The translations under genes were made by a program, and so were the position numbers. A stretch of DNA of 46,873 bases from an uncultured Clostridia bacterium (GTDB lineage Bacteria; Bacillota; Clostridia; TANB77; CAG-508): assembly GCA_949443285.1 (NCBI GenBank), contig CASSLW010000014.1, positions 1-46,873 on the forward strand. The letters are read 5' to 3'. Each line of letters begins with the position of its first letter. Position 1 is the stretch's first letter. Positions 35,644-44,709 of this stretch are shown one piece after another. The notes under the pieces are model-generated. The model searched no databases. It had not been told where the DNA came from and saw only the letters and a list, made by a program, of their open reading frames with translations.

Positions 35644-37437
35644 ATGGATAAGAAAAATAATAATAAAAAGAATAATAAGAATCTTATTTTTATACTTGTA
35701 TTAATTTTATTAATAGCGTTAATTGCAGGTTTAGGTTTTTATTTAGTAAGAAATAAGGATAAAGAAGATGAAAAGACAGTAGCATATACAGATTTAATAA
35801 AAGAGTTATCATATGGAAATATAGAGAAAATAGAGATGACAACTGGTAGTACAACTCTTAAAGTAAAGATGAAAAATGAGGAAGAGGAAAAAACTTCAAT
35901 AGTACCAAATGTTGAGAGCTTTATGGGATTGGTTCAAACAAAAGTGGCAGAAGGAAATGAAATTGAGTTAATTCAAAAGCCAAGAAGTTTTATGGCGCAA
36001 GTACCAAGTTTTATAATATCATTTTTACCAACAGCTATAATGGTTGCATTGTTTGTTATGATTTTTAAAATGCAAGGATTAGGTGAAAAGGGGAAAGTTT
36101 ATGATGATACTGAAAGAAAAACAAAGGTGAAATTTGATGATGTTGCAGGTCTTGAAGAAGAGAAAGCAGAGATGGTTGAAATTGTAGATTTCCTAAAAAG
36201 ACCAGAAAGATATACAAAAATGGGAGCAAGAATACCAAAAGGTGTGCTTCTATATGGTAAACCAGGTACAGGAAAGACTTTAATTGCAAAAGCAATTGCT
36301 GGTGAAGCAGATGTTCCTTTTATATCAATGAGTGGATCAGAATTTATAGAAATGTTTGCAGGATTGGGAGCTTCACGTGTTAGAAAATTGTTTGAAAAAG
36401 CAAGAAAATTAGCGCCTTGTATAGTATTTATAGACGAAATAGACGCAATAGGTTCAAGAAGAACGTCAAACAGTGGAGCAGAGACAGAGAACAATCAAAC
36501 TCTAAACCAACTATTAGTAGAAATGGACGGATTTAGTTCAGAAGAAACAATTATTGTACTAGCTGCAACAAATAGACCAGAAATGTTAGATAAAGCATTA
36601 CTTAGACCAGGAAGATTTGACAGACAAATTACAATTCCTACACCTGACTTAAAAGGAAGATTAGATATATTAAAAATCCATTCAAAAGACAAGAAAATGT
36701 CGGAGAATGTAAACTTAGAAAGTATAGCAGAAGATACAGCTGGATTTACAGGTGCTGAATTAGAAAACATATTAAATGAAGCAGCAATAATTGCAACAAA
36801 AAATAAGCATGAAGATATTGAAAATGATGATATTGAAGAAGCAATTAAAAAGGTTACTGTTGGATTAGAAAAACGTGAAAGAAAATATTCTGAAAAAGAT
36901 AAGAAACTAACAGCATATCACGAAGTTGGGCACGCAGTTGTAAGTAGATATTTGCCAACACAAACAAATGTAAAAGAAGTTTCTATTATTCCAAGAGGTG
37001 TTGCTGGCGGATATACTATGTACAAATCTGATGAAGACAAATATTATATTTCTAAAACAGAAATGCAAGAAAAATTGATTGCATTACTAGGTGGTAGAGC
37101 TGCTGAGAAGTTGGTTTTAGATGATATTTCAACAGGTGCAAGTAATGATATCGAAGTTGCAACTAAGATTGCAAGAGATATGGTTACCAAATATGGTATG
37201 AGTGATACTTTAGGACCAATTGATTTCCAAGGGCAAGAACCATATGAAATTCAAATGTTTGGTGAGGACATTGGAGATAAAATTGGTCTTGAAGTTAAAC
37301 GTTTGATTGATACTGCTTATAATGATGCCCAAACACTACTTAAAGAACATAGGGATAAGCTTGACCTTATTGCAAATGCATTATTAGAAAAAGAAAAAGT
37401 TAACGAAGAAGAATTTGAGAGCTTTTTTGAAGATTAA
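35644..37437 (+). CDS. ftsH: ATP-dependent zinc metalloprotease FtsH
   Basis: A 597-residue membrane protease. It has two TM segments (about residues 14-34 and 118-139) flanking an external domain, an AAA domain with Walker A GKPGTGKT, Walker [13 protein letters not shown] and second-region homology RPGRFDRQI, and a protease domain with zinc motif HEVGH and a downstream acidic ligand. It degrades membrane and regulatory proteins and is usual in this alr-to-whiA neighbourhood. SD AAGGAGGAG. Confidence 0.97.
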   Translation: MDKKNNNKKNNKNLIFILVLILLIALIAGLGFYLVRNKDKEDEKTVAYTDLIKELSYGNIEKIEMTTGSTTLKVKMKNEEEEKTSIVPNVESFMGLVQTKVAEGNEIELIQKPRSFMAQVPSFIISFLPTAIMVALFVMIFKMQGLGEKGKVYDDTERKTKVKFDDVAGLEEEKAEMVEIVDFLKRPERYTKMGARIPKGVLLYGKPGTGKTLIAKAIAGEADVPFISMSGSEFIEMFAGLGASRVRKLFEKARKLAPCIVFIDEIDAIGSRRTSNSGAETENNQTLNQLLVEMDGFSSEETIIVLAATNRPEMLDKALLRPGRFDRQITIPTPDLKGRLDILKIHSKDKKMSENVNLESIAEDTAGFTGAELENILNEAAIIATKNKHEDIENDDIEEAIKKVTVGLEKRERKYSEKDKKLTAYHEVGHAVVSRYLPTQTNVKEVSIIPRGVAGGYTMYKSDEDKYYISKTEMQEKLIALLGGRAAEKLVLDDISTGASNDIEVATKIARDMVTKYGMSDTLGPIDFQGQEPYEIQMFGEDIGDKIGLEVKRLIDTAYNDAQTLLKEHRDKLDLIANALLEKEKVNEEEFESFFED

Positions 37438-37471
37438 AATATCTAAATTGTTACTGAGAGGGGGAGTGTGT

Positions 37472-38318
37472 ATGACTATAAAGGAAGTTTTAAGGAAGCG
37501 GAATGATTGACTTGAAAAATAATGGAATAAGTGAACCAAACTTGAAATCAAGATTATTGATGCAATTTATATTAGACAAACCAAGACAATATTTAATTGT
37601 ATATGACAATCAACAATTGACATTAAGGCAAGAGGTAGACTATTTCAAAGCAATAAAGAAAATAATAACAGGAATTCCAATTCAACACATAACACACTCC
37701 CAAGAATTCATGAAAATGAACTTCTATGTAAACAACGATGTCTTAATCCCAAGACCTGATACAGAAGTACTAGTAGAAGAAGTAATCAAAATTGCAAAAA
37801 GAATAAATGCAAAAAAAATACTAGACCTATGCACAGGAAGTGGAGCAATAGCTGTATCACTTGCAAAATATATAGAAAACAGTAAAATAACAGCAATAGA
37901 CATCAGCAAAAAAGCTTTGAATGTAGCAAAAACAAACGCAAAGAAAAACAACGTAGAAAATCAAATTACATTTGTAGAATCCAACCTATTCCAAAAACTA
38001 GCAAAAGAGAAATATGACATAATAGTATCTAATCCACCATACATAAAGAAAGAGGTTATAAAAACACTAGACAACGAAGTGCAAAAAGAGCCAGCAATAG
38101 CTCTAGATGGTGGATATGACGGATTGGATTTTTATAGAAAAATAGTACATAATAGTGATGAATACCTAAAATTTAATGGATATTTATGCTTAGAAATAGG
38201 CTATGACCAAAGACAAGATGTAATTGATTTAATTGAGAACGAGAAAAAATATGTTGATACATATTGCAAAAAAGATTTATATGAAAATGATAGGGTTATT
38301 GTAGCTAAACTATCGTGA
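37472..38318 (+). CDS. prmC: Peptide chain release factor N5-glutamine methyltransferase, with +1 CGG site at codon 10
   Basis: ATG 37472 follows a GGGGGAG SD. The first nine codons read MTIKEVLRK, typical of PrmC. An extra C at 37499 then gives CGG AAT GAT TGA, a stop within three codons. Skipping C continues GMIDLKNNGISEPNLKSRLL and the full enzyme (about 281 residues) with the RPDTEVLVEE motif, SAM-binding LDLCTGSGAIAVSLA and catalytic NPPYI. PrmC methylates the GGQ glutamine of release factors. The truncated frame from 37503 lacks the start region and a ribosome binding site. Confidence 0.93.
37499..37501 (+). other. +1 CGG site in prmC (AAG CGG A)
   Basis: Codon 10. Skipping C gives EVLRK-GMIDLKNNG; without the shift, translation ends after 12 codons. 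Confidence 0.85.
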
Positions 38319-38322
38319 AATT

Positions 38323-38380
38323 TTTTTGGGACAGGCTAAAAACGTCCGCAAGTGAGATTTTTTTGGCCTGTCCCAAAAAG
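38323..38380. repeat. Hairpin with GGGACAGGC/GCCTGTCCC arms before whiA
   Basis: TTTTTGGGACAGGC (from 38323) pairs with GCCTGTCCCAAAAA; the loop contains ACGTCCGCAAG. It is a divergent member of the GGGAC repeat group lying in the whiA leader. Confidence 0.65.
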
Positions 38381-38399
38381 TTTAAAAGGGGGAAGTAAG

Positions 38400-39266
38400 A
38401 TGTCTTTTTCTTCAGAGATTAAACAAGAGTTAAATAAAACAAGCAATTTATCAAATAAGGAAATTGTAAAATATGAATTAATAGGATACTTGATTTCTGG
38501 AAACATTGATGAATCAATAAAAAATACAATTAAATTTTCAACAGAAAGTGACTATAACATAAATAGGTTTTCAAAATTACTTACAAATTTAAATATTAAC
38601 CATAACATAGAAGTGAGCGGAAAAAACTTTGTGATAAAATTGAAAGTTAAAGATATGGAAGGAAAAATACCATATAAAGAAAACTTAAATGAAATAATAA
38701 ATGAAAGTAAAGAAGAATATTTAAGAGCAATTGTAAGAGGGATATTCTTGGGTTCAGGTTCAATAAATAATCCAGAGAATAAGTATCATTTAGAAATAGT
38801 TTTAAAAGATGAAACATATTTAGAAAAAGTGACAGACCTCTTAAAAAGAATGGGTGTAAATGCTAAAAAAATGATAACAAAAAATAAGTGTTCAGTTTAT
38901 ATAAAAGAAGGAGAAGAGATTTCTAGGTTTTTGGCGCTAATAGGTGCAAATAAAGCTGTAATGAGTTTTGAGGATATTAGAATTCAAAAGGAAATGCGTG
39001 GAAAAGTAAATAGATTAGTAAACTGTGAAGCGGCAAATTTAAATAAAACGATAAATGCTTCTATTGAGCAAATTGCAGCAATAAAAAAATTACAGCAAAC
39101 AGGTAAATTTAATAAATTAGATGACAACTTAAAAGATATAGCAATATTAAGATTAGAAAATCCAAATATGTCGCTTGTGGATTTAGGAAAGTTACTACAA
39201 CAGCCAGTTGGGAAATCAGGAGTGAATTATCGTTTGAAAAAAATAATGGAGATAGCTAATGGATAA
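38400..39266 (+). CDS. whiA: Sporulation/cell-division regulator WhiA
   Basis: About 288 residues starting at the ATG at 38400 (MSFSSEIKQELNK) after GGGGGAAG; the longer upstream frame is repeat-derived. It contains the LAGLIDADG-like homing-endonuclease fold (LRAIVRGIFLGSGSINNPENKYHLEI) and the C-terminal helix-turn-helix (NEAANL-like CEAANLNKTINASIEQIAAI...LVDLGKLL...GKSGVNYRLKKI). It is a DNA-binding factor affecting chromosome segregation and division in Gram-positive bacteria. Its stop overlaps the hemW start by eight bases. Confidence 0.92.
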   Translation: MSFSSEIKQELNKTSNLSNKEIVKYELIGYLISGNIDESIKNTIKFSTESDYNINRFSKLLTNLNINHNIEVSGKNFVIKLKVKDMEGKIPYKENLNEIINESKEEYLRAIVRGIFLGSGSINNPENKYHLEIVLKDETYLEKVTDLLKRMGVNAKKMITKNKCSVYIKEGEEISRFLALIGANKAVMSFEDIRIQKEMRGKVNRLVNCEAANLNKTINASIEQIAAIKKLQQTGKFNKLDDNLKDIAILRLENPNMSLVDLGKLLQQPVGKSGVNYRLKKIMEIANG

Positions 39267-40392
39267 AAAAGAACTAGGAATATACATACATATACCATTC
39301 TGCAAGCAAAAATGCTATTATTGTGACTTTATTTCATTTGCAAATAAGGATAAAAAACAAGAACAATACATAGATGCAGTAAAAAAGGAAATAGACACAT
39401 ATCAGCTTGAAAAATACAATGTTACGACAATATATATAGGTGGAGGAACACCTTCATATATAGAAAGCAAATATATTGTAGAGTTAATTGGAAAATTGAA
39501 GGAGCAACTAAAAAACAATATAACAAAGTTTGAAGAAATTGAAATTACAATAGAAGTAAATCCAGGGACAGTTACAAAGGAAAAGTTGCAGGATTTTAAG
39601 TCTTGTGGCATAAATAGACTAAGTATTGGTTTACAAACAACAAATAATAACCTGCTAAAACAAATCGGAAGAATTCATACATATGAAGAATTTTTAGATA
39701 CATATAATTGGGCAAAACAAGTAGGATTTGAAAACATCAATGTAGATTTAATGCTAGGACTTCCAAACCAAACAATAAAAGATTTAAAAGACAGCTTGGA
39801 AAATGTAATAAAACTAGGAGCTACACATATAAGTGTATATTCTTTGATTGTAGAAGAGGGAACAGTAATTTCTAAATTACTTGACGAAGGAAAAGTACAA
39901 CTACCAAGTGAAGAAACAGAAAGAGAAATGTATTGGTATGTAAAAAATACTTTAGAATTAAATGGATATAAACATTATGAAATATCAAATTTTGCAAAAG
40001 AAAATAAATATTCTAAACATAATATGAATTGCTGGAACCAAGAAGAATACATCGGATTAGGAGTTGCAGCTCATTCGTATCTAAATAATACAAGATTTAG
40101 TAATGGAAATGACATAGAAAGTTATATAAATAATGTAGAAAATAAAGATGTTGAAGAAGTACAAACTTTAGAGGATAAACAAAATGAGTTTATGTTACTG
40201 GGATTGAGAATGCTAGACGGAGTCGACATTGCAAGTTTTAAGCAGAAGTTTGGCCAAAATCCTATCTATTTGTATAAAGACAAACTAAATGAGTTGGTGG
40301 AAGAAGGTTTGCTTGTTGTGGATTTAAATCATATTAGGTTGACTAATAAGGGGCTGGATTTGGCAAATTTGGTGTTTGAAGAGTTTGTTTAA
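39259..40392 (+). CDS. hemW: Radical SAM haem chaperone HemW-like (CPO family)
   Basis: A 377-residue radical SAM protein with IPFCKQKCYYCDF (CxxxCxxC) at residues 11-23, then GGGTPSYI, EVNPGTV, RLSIGLQTTNNNLLKQIGRIH, DLMLGLPNQT and HYEISNFAKE...HNMNCW. The C-terminus is a HemN_C-type domain. Members of this group bind haem and insert it into respiratory enzymes and lack true coproporphyrinogen dehydrogenase activity. It overlaps whiA and is co-translated with it. Confidence 0.92.
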   Translation: MDKKELGIYIHIPFCKQKCYYCDFISFANKDKKQEQYIDAVKKEIDTYQLEKYNVTTIYIGGGTPSYIESKYIVELIGKLKEQLKNNITKFEEIEITIEVNPGTVTKEKLQDFKSCGINRLSIGLQTTNNNLLKQIGRIHTYEEFLDTYNWAKQVGFENINVDLMLGLPNQTIKDLKDSLENVIKLGATHISVYSLIVEEGTVISKLLDEGKVQLPSEETEREMYWYVKNTLELNGYKHYEISNFAKENKYSKHNMNCWNQEEYIGLGVAAHSYLNNTRFSNGNDIESYINNVENKDVEEVQTLEDKQNEFMLLGLRMLDGVDIASFKQKFGQNPIYLYKDKLNELVEEGLLVVDLNHIRLTNKGLDLANLVFEEFV

Positions 40393-40407
40393 AAGGAGTT
40401 AAAACCT

Positions 40408-40842
40408 ATGAATATAGAAATAGAAAAAATGAACAAAAATCATTTAGAAGAAATAAAAGAAGCTTTAGAAAATGAATTTGACGACTTTTGGAACTACAAT
40501 ATTTTAAAAGAAGAATTAAATTCAAGCAATTCAAAATACATTGTGGCGATACTGAATAAAGAAATAATGGGATTTGCAGGAGTTAAATTTGCGCTAGACC
40601 AAGCTGACATCATGAATATTGTAACTAGAAAAGATTATAGAAATAAAGGTATAGGAACTCTACTTTTAAATGAATTAATTTCTATTTGCAAAGAGTTTAA
40701 AGCAAATTCTATATTTTTAGAAGTTAATGAGGATAATAAACCTGCTATAAAGTTATATGAAAAAGCAGGTTTTGAAAGTGTTGGTATTAGAAAGAATTAT
40801 TATAAAGATAAAAATGGAATAGTTATGAGATATGTTGTATAA
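40408..40842 (+). CDS. rimI: Ribosomal-protein-alanine N-acetyltransferase (GNAT)
   Basis: A 144-residue GNAT fold with MNIVTRKDYRNKGIGTLLLNELI (acetyl-CoA-binding RxxGxG) and FLEVNEDNKPAIKLYEKAGFESVGIRKNYY, the RimI signature. It probably acetylates the N-terminus of ribosomal protein bS18, although related GNATs have other targets. SD AAAGGAG. Its stop codon lies at the edge of a 31-bp direct repeat. Confidence 0.85.
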   Translation: MNIEIEKMNKNHLEEIKEALENEFDDFWNYNILKEELNSSNSKYIVAILNKEIMGFAGVKFALDQADIMNIVTRKDYRNKGIGTLLLNELISICKEFKANSIFLEVNEDNKPAIKLYEKAGFESVGIRKNYYKDKNGIVMRYVV

Positions 40843-40870
40843 GATAAACTAATTCCAAAACTTGTCGAAA
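40840..40870. repeat. Left 31-bp direct repeat flanking the Rpn remnant
   Basis: TAAGATAAACTAATTCCAAA plus ACTTGTCGAAA; it matches 41554-41584 at 30 of 31 positions and overlaps the rimI stop codon. Confidence 0.8.
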
Positions 40871-40969
40871 TTAAAACCCAAAAAGTAAGAAATTAAATAC
40901 GTGTACGTAAACAAAGAGCAATAAAAGTAGCAACAACATTACTAATAAATAAAAATTTACACCAAAGTA

Positions 40970-40998
40970 TTGTCAAAGACAAAATATTGGTGTATAAT
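40970..40998 (+). promoter_or_regulatory. Promoter ahead of the second Rpn remnant
   Basis: TTGTCA (40970-40975), 17 bases, TATAAT (40993-40998). An imperfect stem formed by ACACCAAAGTATTGTC and GACAAAATATTGGTGT overlaps it. Confidence 0.6.
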
Positions 40999-41051
40999 AA
41001 AAAATGAATGAACATTATTGAATAAAAACAAAAGAAAATGAATATGTAAAC

Positions 41052-41486
41052 ATGGGTTATAGTGATGAAGAAGAACTAGCAACAAATGACTTGGAAATGC
41101 ACTTTATAGAAATACCAAAATTTGAAAAGAAAAATCCAGGAACTAATACAAAGCTGGAACAATGGCTTTGGCTGTTAGCAGGAAAGGAGGAAAAATTAGA
41201 GATGGCTAGAAAGGAAAATAAAGAAATTGATAAGGCCATAGATATAATAAACCAAATGAGTATGGATGAAAAGGAATGGAATTTATACATATCAAGACAA
41301 AGAGCAATTTGGGATTACAATACAGGTATGAGAACAGCTAAAGAAGAAGGAATAGAAGAAGGTGCAAGACTGGAAAAATTAGAGATTGCTAAAAATATGT
41401 TAAAAGAGAAAGTTGATATACAAACAATAGAAGAAATTACAGGCTTAACAAAAGAAGAAATAGAAAAACTAGCAGAAAATAAATAG
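41052..41486 (+). pseudogene. Rpn-family remnant, N-terminal nuclease domain missing
   Basis: A 144-residue frame starting MGYSDEEELATNDLEMHFIEIPKF. In full-length Rpn proteins this segment follows the PD-(D/E)XK nuclease core, so the catalytic half is gone; an in-frame TGA at 41019 closes the frame upstream. The C-terminal half is nearly identical to the gene at the window's left end but lacks the octapeptide expansion. It is flanked by 31-bp direct repeats (40840-40870 and 41554-41584). Confidence 0.7.
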
Positions 41487-41553
41487 AACAAGAAATTATC
41501 TTAGAAAATACAAATTCTAAGGTAATTTTTTTTGAAATATGCCAAAAATTGCA

Positions 41554-41584
41554 TAAGATAAACCAATTCCAAAACTTGTCGAAA
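41554..41584. repeat. Right 31-bp direct repeat flanking the Rpn remnant
   Basis: Thirty of 31 positions match 40840-40870. The end AATTCCAAAACTTG is repeated again in inverted form just downstream (CAAGTTTTGG-like words at 41590-41620). Confidence 0.8.
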
Positions 41585-41615
41585 AATAGAAGTTTTGGAA
41601 AAATATTTCCAAAAC

Positions 41616-41644
41616 TTGACTGAAATAAAATAAAGTTGTATAAT
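41616..41644 (+). promoter_or_regulatory. Promoter for second ATPase gene
   Basis: TTGACT (41616-41621), 17 bases, TATAAT (41639-41644). Confidence 0.8.
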
Positions 41645-41655
41645 ATATACAGGAG

Positions 41656-42867
41656 ATGATTTCTATGATAGAAAGAACAGAATATTTAGAACAATTAAAA
41701 AGATTTAAGGACAAAGATTTAATAAAGGTAGTAACAGGAATAAGAAGATGTGGAAAATCAACTTTATTTGATTTATATATAAAATACTTAAAAGAAAATA
41801 AAATAAAATCCAGTAGAATTATAAATATCAACTTAGAAAATCCTGAATATGATTTTGAAAATTATATGGAATTATATAACTATGTAAACGAGAAAATAAA
41901 AGACGAGGACAAATATTATGTGTTTTTAGATGAAGTCCAAAATGTTCCTGAATTCCAAAAAGCGGTAGATGGGTTATATATAAAAAAGAATATAGATTTA
42001 TATATAACAGGTTCAAATGCATATCTTTTATCAGGAGAATTGGCAACACTATTATCTGGAAGATATATAGAAATAAAAATGTTACCATTATCATTTAAAG
42101 AATATTTATCAGCATTTCCAAGCCAAAAAGAATCACGAGATAGAATATTTTTAGAATATATGAGAAATGGCGGAATGCCAGGAAATATAAGTTTGCTGGA
42201 AAATAATTTAAATGATTTAGATAAATATTTAGACGGAATATTTTCTACGGTTGTATATAAAGATATAATGGCAAGAAATAATATAACAGATAAAATACTA
42301 TTAGAAAATGTTATAAAATTTATATATGATAGTATAGGAAGTGCTATATCAACAAAAAAGATAAGTGATACATTAACAAGCAAAGGGATGTCTACTAGTA
42401 ATCATACAGTAGAGAACTATATAACAGCGTTTTTGGAGAGTTTTTTAATATACAAAGCTGAAAGATTTGATGTTAAGGGCAAAAATTTACTTGTTAGAGA
42501 TTATAAATATTATGCAGTAGATACAGGATTAAGAAGTTATCTTTTAGGCAAAAAAGCAGATAAAGATATGGGGCATATATTAGAAAATATAGTCTATCTT
42601 GAATTGTTAAGAAGAGGCTATAAGGTATATGTTGGAAAAGTAGATGATTTTGAAATAGATTTTGTTGCAGAAAACAGAGAAGGCATAAAATATTATCAAG
42701 TAGCCTTGTCTGTTAGAGATGAAAATGTTTTGAAAAGGGAATTAAGAGCGCTAGAAAAGACAGGAGATCACTATCCAAAATATTTATTAACCTTAGATAT
42801 GGATTTAGAAACAGATTATAATGGTATAAGGAAGATAAATGTAGTAGATTGGTTATTAGAAAATTAA
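41656..42867 (+). CDS. AAA-type ATPase with DUF4143 domain (second copy)
   Basis: A 403-residue protein with Walker A VTGIRRCGKST (about residues 23-33), Walker B YYVFLDEVQNVPEF, sensor YITGSNAYLLS, middle domain MRNGGMPG and a winged-helix-like segment (NHTVENYITAFLESFLIYKAER). The DUF4143 C-terminus has DFEIDFVAENREGIKYYQVALSV, where the acidic residues suggest a PD-(D/E)XK-like fold. It is the same architecture as the 25933-27213 protein but only distantly similar. Function unproven. It has its own promoter and terminator. Confidence 0.85.
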   Translation: MISMIERTEYLEQLKRFKDKDLIKVVTGIRRCGKSTLFDLYIKYLKENKIKSSRIININLENPEYDFENYMELYNYVNEKIKDEDKYYVFLDEVQNVPEFQKAVDGLYIKKNIDLYITGSNAYLLSGELATLLSGRYIEIKMLPLSFKEYLSAFPSQKESRDRIFLEYMRNGGMPGNISLLENNLNDLDKYLDGIFSTVVYKDIMARNNITDKILLENVIKFIYDSIGSAISTKKISDTLTSKGMSTSNHTVENYITAFLESFLIYKAERFDVKGKNLLVRDYKYYAVDTGLRSYLLGKKADKDMGHILENIVYLELLRRGYKVYVGKVDDFEIDFVAENREGIKYYQVALSVRDENVLKRELRALEKTGDHYPKYLLTLDMDLETDYNGIRKINVVDWLLEN

Positions 42868-42872
42868 TTACA

Positions 42873-42911
42873 AGCACCATTCATATTCAATAAATTTGAA
42901 TTAATGGTGCT
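42873..42911 (+). terminator. Terminator of the second ATPase gene
   Basis: AGCACCATT (42873-42881) pairs with AATGGTGCT (42903-42911), with an inner TTCAA...TTGAA stem and a T-rich tail. Confidence 0.8.
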
Positions 42912-42996
42912 ATATTTGTATGTATAAAATCCTGTAATACGACGTTAAACGGCGTGTTTTGTAACGAAAATGTAATAATAAAAACTCAATAATGTA

Positions 42997-43025
42997 TTGA
43001 CTAATTACATAATTATGGATAAAAT
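42997..43025 (+). promoter_or_regulatory. Promoter of the DGR target operon
   Basis: TTGACT (42997-43002), 17 bases, TAAAAT (43020-43025); the target ATG is 40 bases downstream with the SD AAAGGGAG. Confidence 0.75.
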
Positions 43026-43064
43026 AAAAAGGTAAAAAACAAAAGATAGAAAGGGAGATTTATA

Positions 43065-44645
43065 ATGAAACGAAGAAACAAAGGTATTACATTAATCGCG
43101 TTAGTAATAACAATAATTGTACTTCTAATACTTGCGGGAGTAGCGATTAGTACATTAACAGGAGATAATGGAATATTAACAAAAGCAGTAACAGCAAAGA
43201 AAAATACAGAAAATGCAAGTGCAAAAGAAAGAATACAAATAGAAGTAATGGGAAGTTATGGAGAAAATGGAACACTAGATGTTGATACATTAAAATCTAA
43301 TATATCAGCACATATACCAGAAGCAACAGTAGAAGGAGATGCATTTCCAATAACTGTAACGCTTGACGGAAAGACATTTACAATAGACGCAGATGGAAAT
43401 GTAGAACTTGCAGGACCAACAGCAACAGTTACAGATGTAAAAGTAGTATCAAATGCTAATGGAACAGGAAATGATAGTGATATTGCAGCGGATAGCCAAA
43501 CAGAAGGAACAGAATTGTATATTAGTTTTAAAGCAAGTATACAGGACGGAACAATAAAAACAGTAACATGTGATAATGGGACAGTAACAAAAGTAGGAGA
43601 TTTGTGGGTAACAAAAATAACGAATAATGGAACATACAAGTTTACAATAGTAGGAACAGTAGATGGAGAGGATTGGACTACAATATACTCAAAGAAAGTT
43701 GATAAATACGCAAAAAGAGCAGGAATAAAAGTAGGAGACTATATTAATTATGAACCAGATTCTACATCACAAACAACGTATTCAAAAGATAATTTAGTAC
43801 AAGATATAACAGGTTCAACAAGTAATACAGCAGATATTACTAGAGATAATTTAAAATGGCAAGTACTAAGAATACATGATGACGGAAGTATGGATTTAAT
43901 AGGAAGTCCAACAAGCCAAAACATATATTTTAGTGATGCGACAGGATATAATAACGGAGTATATGTAATGCACGATATATGCGAAAAATTGTATAGCAGG
44001 AATGGAATAAAAGCAAGAAGTGTAAAATTAGAAGATATGGAAAGCTGGCTAACAGACGCAGGAAAAACAGCAAAAAGTAATTATATAAGTAATCAAGTTT
44101 CAGGGTTATCAGCAAGTAGTTATATAGAAAAAGTGAACACAGAAAATAATACAGTAACATATAAAAAATCATATTCATATTACCCAAATTTATATGCAAG
44201 TGAAAATGGTTCAGGAATAAATACAGAAACAGTAAAAACAGATGGAATAAAAGATACAAATAAAGCTGAATTGGATAGAACAACAAGATCAACAACAGAG
44301 AAATCATATAAACAAGCAGACAATTTAACAACAACGCAAACATATTATTATATACCAATAAATAGCACAAACTATGGAGAAGGCTCAAAAGCTCTATATA
44401 ATAGTTCAAATACATATTGGGTGGCTTCGCGCTATGTTAGCTGCCATTCGAACTATGCGAGCTTCGGGTTGCGCGGTGCTGGCACGAGCATGAGCGGTAG
44501 TATTATGTTCTATTCGGACTACGACTATGACAACGGCTACGATCGTCTTCGCCCCGTAGTTTCTCTAGGATCTGAGGCCCAAGTAACTGCAAGCTCAACA
44601 GCCTCAAGCAGTACAGGAACTCCACATACAATAACACAATATTAA
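43065..44645 (+). CDS. DGR target protein: prepilin-like N-terminus, variable CLec-like C-terminus
   Basis: A 526-residue protein. The N-terminus MKRRNKG-ITLIALVITIIV is a type IV prepilin-type signal (cleavage after KG); the usual Glu5 is replaced by Ala, as in many Clostridial pilin-like proteins. A beta-rich middle (about residues 60-220) follows. The C-terminal domain has WQVLRIHDDGSMDLIGS and DMESWLT, and ends with the variable segment WVASRYV...YDRLRPVVSL. This resembles the formylglycine-enzyme/C-type-lectin-like fold used by DGR targets. Residues about 452-499 are the variable repeat. It is probably displayed on the surface or in a pseudopilus as a ligand-binding protein. Confidence 0.85.
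   Translation: MKRRNKGITLIALVITIIVLLILAGVAISTLTGDNGILTKAVTAKKNTENASAKERIQIEVMGSYGENGTLDVDTLKSNISAHIPEATVEGDAFPITVTLDGKTFTIDADGNVELAGPTATVTDVKVVSNANGTGNDSDIAADSQTEGTELYISFKASIQDGTIKTVTCDNGTVTKVGDLWVTKITNNGTYKFTIVGTVDGEDWTTIYSKKVDKYAKRAGIKVGDYINYEPDSTSQTTYSKDNLVQDITGSTSNTADITRDNLKWQVLRIHDDGSMDLIGSPTSQNIYFSDATGYNNGVYVMHDICEKLYSRNGIKARSVKLEDMESWLTDAGKTAKSNYISNQVSGLSASSYIEKVNTENNTVTYKKSYSYYPNLYASENGSGINTETVKTDGIKDTNKAELDRTTRSTTEKSYKQADNLTTTQTYYYIPINSTNYGEGSKALYNSSNTYWVASRYVSCHSNYASFGLRGAGTSMSGSIMFYSDYDYDNGYDRLRPVVSLGSEAQVTASSTASSSTGTPHTITQY
44417..44559 (+). repeat. DGR variable repeat (VR)
   Basis: 143 bases aligned without gaps to the template at 45528-45670 (offset 1111). There are 20 differences, every one at a position where TR has A (14 to G, 5 to T, 1 to C); the roughly 98 non-A positions are all identical. 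The last 16 bases, CGTCTTCGCCCCGTAG, are invariant and form the expected initiation-of-homing region. Two further A-to-T/C differences lie just beyond. Confidence 0.97.
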
Positions 44646-44655
44646 AATTATAGCA

Positions 44656-44690
44656 TTCCGCCATAAGAGGCCTTTGGTCTCTTGGCGGAA
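44656..44690 (+). terminator. Strong hairpin 97 bases downstream of VR
   Basis: TTCCGCCA (44656-44663) pairs with TGGCGGAA (44683-44690), and AGAGGCC pairs with GGTCTCT inside, with a 2-base bulge and a TTT loop. It follows the target stop codon. DGRs often need a hairpin or cruciform just after VR for efficient homing; it could equally be a partial terminator before the MutS-like gene. Confidence 0.8.
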
Positions 44691-44709
44691 AGTCTTTTAG
44701 GAGATAAGA

